Source: Epulopiscium sp. Nele67-Bin004 (GTDB lineage Bacteria; Bacillota_A; Clostridia; Lachnospirales; Cellulosilyticaceae). From it: 9,246 bases of DNA. Shown here one piece after another: positions 6,306-9,246 of this stretch; the first letter of the stretch is position 1; every line of letters begins with the position of its first letter. The stretch spans positions 1 to 9,246 of the forward strand of contig LNZQ01000030.1 of assembly GCA_002007315.1 (NCBI GenBank). The letters run 5' to 3'. The notes beneath the pieces were generated by a model. The model did not search any database and was not told the DNA's origin. It worked only from the letters and a program-made list of their open reading frames with translations. The position numbers and the translations under genes are program-made.

Positions 6306-6330
6306 CCTCCTATTTAATACTTATAGGAGG
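6306..6330. terminator. Terminator overlapping the MFS stop codon
   Basis: A perfect eight-base stem, CCTCCTAT (6306-6313) with ATAGGAGG (6323-6330), and a nine-base loop. The TAG stop of the MFS gene (6310-6312) lies in the stem. On the - strand the stem is followed by the T-rich CTATTTTATTT; on the + strand by TTTTATT. Confidence 0.75.
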
Positions 6331-7497
6331 TTTTATTAACAAATTGTATATTACAATCGTTGATATTGAATACAACGAAAACATTATAATATAGGCTAAA
6401 TGTATGCCAAATTGTTGTATAAAAAACGCCATAATAAACAAACTAATTGCCGCTGCAAAATTTACTACTGTTCCTGTTAATGAGAAAAAACTGCTTATAT
6501 ATTGTGTTGGTGCGTGCGTTTTTAGTATGACGTCCAAGTGTTGATAAAACGTGAAAAACAATATAACCGATATAGGTAGCGTGATTACAAATCCATTTGG
6601 CACAGCGTATCCCAAACTAAATAATACTGGAATTAGTATCATTATCCCGTTGTTTATTGATTGGTTTATGTTAAGCCTTTTATATATCGCAGTTCCTATC
6701 ATAGTACAAACTTGAAACAAGACATATATTATACCAAAGTACTCAACTTTTATTTCATGCGTTTGATATAACACTTGCCAATACTGAAAAAATGGCTGCA
6801 CAAACAACATCGTAACGCTATAAAGCCCCAATATATACACAAGAATTTTTGTATCTTTCAATATTTGATGACCTGTTTTTAGTTCTGCTAAAATTGACGA
6901 ATTATTTTTAACTTCATCTGTTTCAACTTTTTCAAATGACGTTAAACAAGCAGCAAAAAATGATGTTACAAACAATACGCTAGATATTACATAAATATTT
7001 TGACTTATGTAGGCATACATAAACCCACCTAACAATCCCCCTAAAATGGAAGATAATTGGTTTATATAGCTAAATACAATCGAATAATTTTTTATATCTA
7101 AATTTTCTTTTTTGTACTCCAAAACAATTTCTGCGTCAAGCGTCCCTGATTTAAAAGACATGCTAAGTCCGTATAATCCATACGCTACAACTAATATAGT
7201 GAAGTTGTCGCTATAAAAGCCTATCAACAAATAAGAAATAAATATCAAAAACACCGAAACTAAATAAATAATTTTTCTTGAAAATCTGTCGGCAATTACC
7301 CCACTTGGAAATTCTGTAATCATTGACACAATCATATAAACAGTTTGTAACATTGCTATATTTGCAATTGAAATTCCTTGACTAAGCAAAAATATTGTTA
7401 ATATTGAATGTGGGAAAGTTCTACCCATATTCCAAAAAAAGTTTGATACACATATAAATTTAGCATTTTTGGTTAGTATCGTCCAATCTTTGATCAT
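6310..7497 (-). CDS. MFS transporter, drug-exporter-like
   Basis: The 395-residue product has about twelve predicted membrane helices and the length of a compact MFS exporter. The MFS motif A is present between helices 2 and 3 as GVIADRFSRK (residues 66-75), preceded by TEFPS, a pattern common in Bacillota proteins annotated as drug or macrolide-type efflux carriers. The substrate cannot be assigned. GGAGGA (plus 7506-7511) lies eight bases before the ATG. The gene is transcribed alone from a promoter with the long inverted-repeat operator, right after the XRE/TPR regulator, so control by that regulator is the simplest reading. It ends in a terminator placed over its own stop codon. Confidence 0.88.
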   Translation of the reverse strand: MIKDWTILTKNAKFICVSNFFWNMGRTFPHSILTIFLLSQGISIANIAMLQTVYMIVSMITEFPSGVIADRFSRKIIYLVSVFLIFISYLLIGFYSDNFTILVVAYGLYGLSMSFKSGTLDAEIVLEYKKENLDIKNYSIVFSYINQLSSILGGLLGGFMYAYISQNIYVISSVLFVTSFFAACLTSFEKVETDEVKNNSSILAELKTGHQILKDTKILVYILGLYSVTMLFVQPFFQYWQVLYQTHEIKVEYFGIIYVLFQVCTMIGTAIYKRLNINQSINNGIMILIPVLFSLGYAVPNGFVITLPISVILFFTFYQHLDVILKTHAPTQYISSFFSLTGTVVNFAAAISLFIMAFFIQQFGIHLAYIIMFSLYSISTIVIYNLLIKPPISIK

Positions 7498-7561
7498 ATA
7501 AATATTCCTCCAAATATATTGAATAATTTGATATAGCTACTCCGTGCCTTATCTGATTATA

Positions 7562-7590
7562 AGTATAGATGAAACTGCATATTTAAACAA
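7562..7590 (-). promoter_or_regulatory. Promoter of the MFS gene (copy 2)
   Basis: -35 TTGTTT (plus 7585-7590) and -10 TATACT (7562-7567) with a 17-base spacer, the same boxes and spacing as at 5011-5039. Spacer bases AATATGC and GTTT are shared by the two copies. The leader is about 60 bases and shows no uORF with an RBS. Confidence 0.75.
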
Positions 7591-7591
7591 C

Positions 7592-7638
7592 GTACATGTT
7601 TTACACTATTTAGTATATCATTAGTGTAAAATATGTCC
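7592..7638. promoter_or_regulatory. Long inverted-repeat operator, copy 2
   Basis: Arms GTACATGTTTTACACT (7592-7607) and AGTGTAAAATATGTCC (7623-7638) with a 15-base spacer; extended by one base, TAGTGTAAAA.ATGT.C pairs across both sides at 15 of 17 positions. The distal arm matches that of copy 1 at 15 of 16 positions, the proximal arm at 11 of 16. TTAGTAT occurs in both spacers. The proximal arm again ends one base from the -35 box. Confidence 0.75.
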
Positions 7639-7663
7639 ACTTGCCTTTTATGATATAATATTT

Positions 7664-8659
7664 TTATTTATATAATCGTTCTTGCCTAATCGTCCTTTTT
7701 AGCTCTTCATCTTTTACAATATCTGCCAATGTATATGCTATTTTTATCAACTTTCTTACCTCATCTTCATCATGGCCCATTTGGTCTAAATTCCAAGCAA
7801 TACAAAATATCACCGAACCTAACAACGAAAATTTATATGTTGCTAATGATTTTTCAATTAAATCTTGATTAATTTTGTTAGATACGCTAAATTGTCCAGT
7901 ATTAGAATATAACTTTGAAATACTATAAGTTGCAAACACATATAGGTGATTGTGCATCATTTTTTCAGGGCTAAAATACCTCTCCAGCACTTTTTTATAT
8001 TTATGCATTTCGTCATATCTTTGTAAATGTTCCAATGAATAAATAATATTGCAAATTATATTGCCCTCTACCTTAGTAAAACTCTGTTCCTTAACACTAA
8101 ATACATCATCTATATTTAGTGTTATTTCCAAAATCTCTTTTAGTACTTCTAGTTGATGTTCCTTATCTCCACTCTCTAAATTATAATCAACAACAGCTTC
8201 CAGATGCAGCACATATTGTTTAGTGGCTTTATCTTCCATATCAAGCTTATTTTTTGTTTGGTTCAGGTGTATTTTCGCTTTTTTGTAGTTACCTTGTGCG
8301 GCATCGTAATCTATTTGGGTGTAGGCTCTAAATGTTTCTAAATCTACAAATTTAACGTTATCATTATACAAACCAGTTGGTAAATTAAGCTTTTCAAGCA
8401 ACTGCTTTAAATTGTATCTAGTTGTTTTTGCTTTTCCATTTTCCAGTCTAGAAAGGGTTTTAACACTACAAATCCCCTCTGCAAGTTTCGCCTGTGACCA
8501 ACCAAACATAAGCCGTCTACTTTTTATAACTTCTTCGACTATATAGCAATTATTTATATAAAACATAACATAAACGATAAACTTATCCGTTGCTATATTA
8601 AAATTACATTCGTGCAAAACATCATGCCATTGTTTAGTTTTTTCATATTCCTCAGTCAT
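7664..8659 (-). CDS. XRE-family HTH regulator with TPR-like repeats, probably 5'-truncated
   Basis: The 331-residue frame has an XRE HTH at about residues 40-93: VEEVIKSRRLMFGWSQAKLA, then EGICSVKTLSRLENGK. A helical C-terminal part of TPR-like repeats follows (from GNYKKAKIHL to the end). This build is shared with peptide-responsive regulators of the RRNPP type and with many uncharacterised Lachnospiraceae proteins. In the latter, as I know the family, a further TPR block usually precedes the HTH; here only about 39 residues do. The frame stays open upstream (ILTLYDQ) to the edge of the IS right end at about 8682, and the ATG at 8659 has no RBS at normal distance. The gene has therefore probably lost its 5' part and may be non-functional or expressed from IS transcripts. 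Its stop is 25 bases from the operator before the MFS gene. Confidence 0.75.
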   Translation of the reverse strand: MTEEYEKTKQWHDVLHECNFNIATDKFIVYVMFYINNCYIVEEVIKSRRLMFGWSQAKLAEGICSVKTLSRLENGKAKTTRYNLKQLLEKLNLPTGLYNDNVKFVDLETFRAYTQIDYDAAQGNYKKAKIHLNQTKNKLDMEDKATKQYVLHLEAVVDYNLESGDKEHQLEVLKEILEITLNIDDVFSVKEQSFTKVEGNIICNIIYSLEHLQRYDEMHKYKKVLERYFSPEKMMHNHLYVFATYSISKLYSNTGQFSVSNKINQDLIEKSLATYKFSLLGSVIFCIAWNLDQMGHDEDEVRKLIKIAYTLADIVKDEELKRTIRQERLYK

Positions 8660-8682
8660 CTGGTCATAAAGAGTTAATATCT

Positions 8683-8782
8683 GAACCTCCCATCACTAAA
8701 GTGACGGGGTTCTTGGTCGATAACTCTTTTGAGTTAAGCATAACCAAGCTATCCCCGTAGTTCCTACGGTTCTTATTATATG
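8683..8782 (-). ncRNA. Putative omega RNA scaffold at the IS right end
   Basis: TnpB proteins of IS200/IS605 elements use an RNA made from the element's right end, whose last bases (the guide) come from flanking DNA. Here the right end can form three stems on the - strand: CCGTAG/CTACGG (8755-8760 with 8764-8769); a composite stem with outer CTTGGT/ACCAAG (8712-8717 with 8743-8748) and inner TAACTC/GAGTTA (8721-8726 with 8731-8736); and CCCATCAC/GTGACGGG (8689-8696 with 8701-8708). Its 5' end probably extends into the tnpB coding sequence. The guide would then be read from about 8682 down into the start of the regulator frame. Role inferred from the family, not from expression data. Confidence 0.55.
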
Positions 8783-9246
8783 TTATATCGTTAAACTCCT
8801 TAGTCCTTCTTTTAGTATGTTTATCGCAGCGTTAATATCTCTGTCGTGATTAGTATTGCACTCTGGACATTTCCACTGTCTAACATCTAAATTCTTTACC
8901 GCTGAATTCTTATAATTACAAACATTACAAAGTTGCGAACTTGGATAATATCTATCTACTTTTATTAACTTTCTGTTATGCCATTCTGATTTATATGTTA
9001 ATTGCCTTACAAATTCCGACCAACTAACGTCAAGTATATCTCGTGCTAGTTCGTTGTCTTCCACCATTTCCTCAATATCTAAATCTTCAATACATATAAT
9101 TCCATAACGTTTAATAAAGTTAGTTGATAGCTTATTTAAAAAATCTTTTCTTTGATTTCTAATTTTTGCATGTAATTTAGCAACTTTTAATTTAGCTTTG
9201 TTACGATTGTTGCTACCGATTGTTTTTCTCGACAGCTCTCTTTGTA
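8783..9246 (-). CDS. tnpB: TnpB (OrfB) RNA-guided nuclease, C-terminal part
   Basis: 153 C-terminal residues are visible; the N-terminal part is off the window and the frame is open through base 9244. The sequence QRELSRKTIGSNNRNKAK and the helical segment after it are typical of TnpB. RuvC motif II is present as CIEDLDIEEM, with its catalytic Glu. The zinc finger shows two CxxC pairs (CNVC and CPEC), and RuvC motif III, DRDINAAINIL, with its Asp, follows. Nothing is broken in the visible part, so the nuclease may be active. TnpB is a transposon-encoded RNA-guided endonuclease, ancestor of Cas12, that cuts sites matching the omega RNA guide and helps retain the element. The internal ATG at 9067 is not the start, because conserved sequence precedes it in frame. 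Confidence 0.9.
   Translation of the reverse strand, partial: QRELSRKTIGSNNRNKAKLKVAKLHAKIRNQRKDFLNKLSTNFIKRYGIICIEDLDIEEMVEDNELARDILDVSWSEFVRQLTYKSEWHNRKLIKVDRYYPSSQLCNVCNYKNSAVKNLDVRQWKCPECNTNHDRDINAAINILKEGLRSLTI

Larger units (their letters stand above)
8682..9246 (-). mobile_element. IS605/IS1341-type insertion sequence, right half
   Basis: The tnpB 3' half is followed by a structured right end with three hairpins, as usual for IS200/IS605-family and IS1341-like elements, which have no terminal inverted repeats. The plus-strand boundary is placed at about 8682 from the outermost hairpin base (GAAC 8683-8686 with GTTC 8709-8712); it is uncertain by a few bases. The left end and any tnpA lie beyond the window. 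The element abuts the regulator's reading frame. Confidence 0.75.

Overview
The window looks like chromosomal DNA from an AT-rich, low-GC Gram-positive anaerobe, most likely Bacillota, class Clostridia (Lachnospiraceae-like). The reasons are strong AGGAGG-type ribosome binding sites, intrinsic terminators with U-runs, a YitT-family protein and an FNT channel of Clostridia type, a lipoprotein with a Gram-positive style lipobox, and XRE regulators with the HTH set inside a TPR-like protein, a style common in Lachnospiraceae. The species cannot be named from sequence alone. Only the first gene is on the + strand; everything from 698 onward is on the - strand.

Layout. Positions 1-660 hold the 3' part of a DUF1566-repeat protein, closed by a bidirectional terminator. 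Positions 698-2535 hold two ordinary membrane genes: a YitT-family protein and a formate/nitrite (FNT) channel with a clear sigma-A type promoter. Positions 2749-5086 hold an export operon: a small acidic lipoprotein followed by an ABC half-exporter (TMD-NBD), under a promoter with a long inverted-repeat operator just upstream of its -35. Positions 5121-6252 are a decay zone: an 18-codon remnant of a regulator C-terminus, a 26-codon ORF with a good RBS, a small four-helix membrane protein with its own promoter, and a truncated XRE/TPR regulator. Positions 6310-7638 hold an MFS exporter under a second copy of the same operator-promoter. Positions 7664-8659 hold the XRE/TPR regulator, whose 5' end is cut by an IS element. 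Positions 8682-9246 are the right end of that element: the TnpB C-terminal half, and a structured right end expected to specify the omega RNA.

How the genes may work together. The region from the regulator stop codon to the -10 box occurs twice (about 5011-5177 and 7562-7710), once before the lipoprotein/ABC operon and once before the MFS gene. This suggests duplication of a 'regulator 3' end - operator - exporter' cassette, giving two different exporters in one regulon. Regulators of this build (XRE HTH plus TPR-like repeats) are often controlled by short peptides. The lipoprotein signal peptide and the 26-codon ORF are the two visible peptide candidates, but that link is inference. The IS insertion appears to have removed the N-terminal part of the only long regulator copy, so the circuit may be decaying here or driven from another locus.
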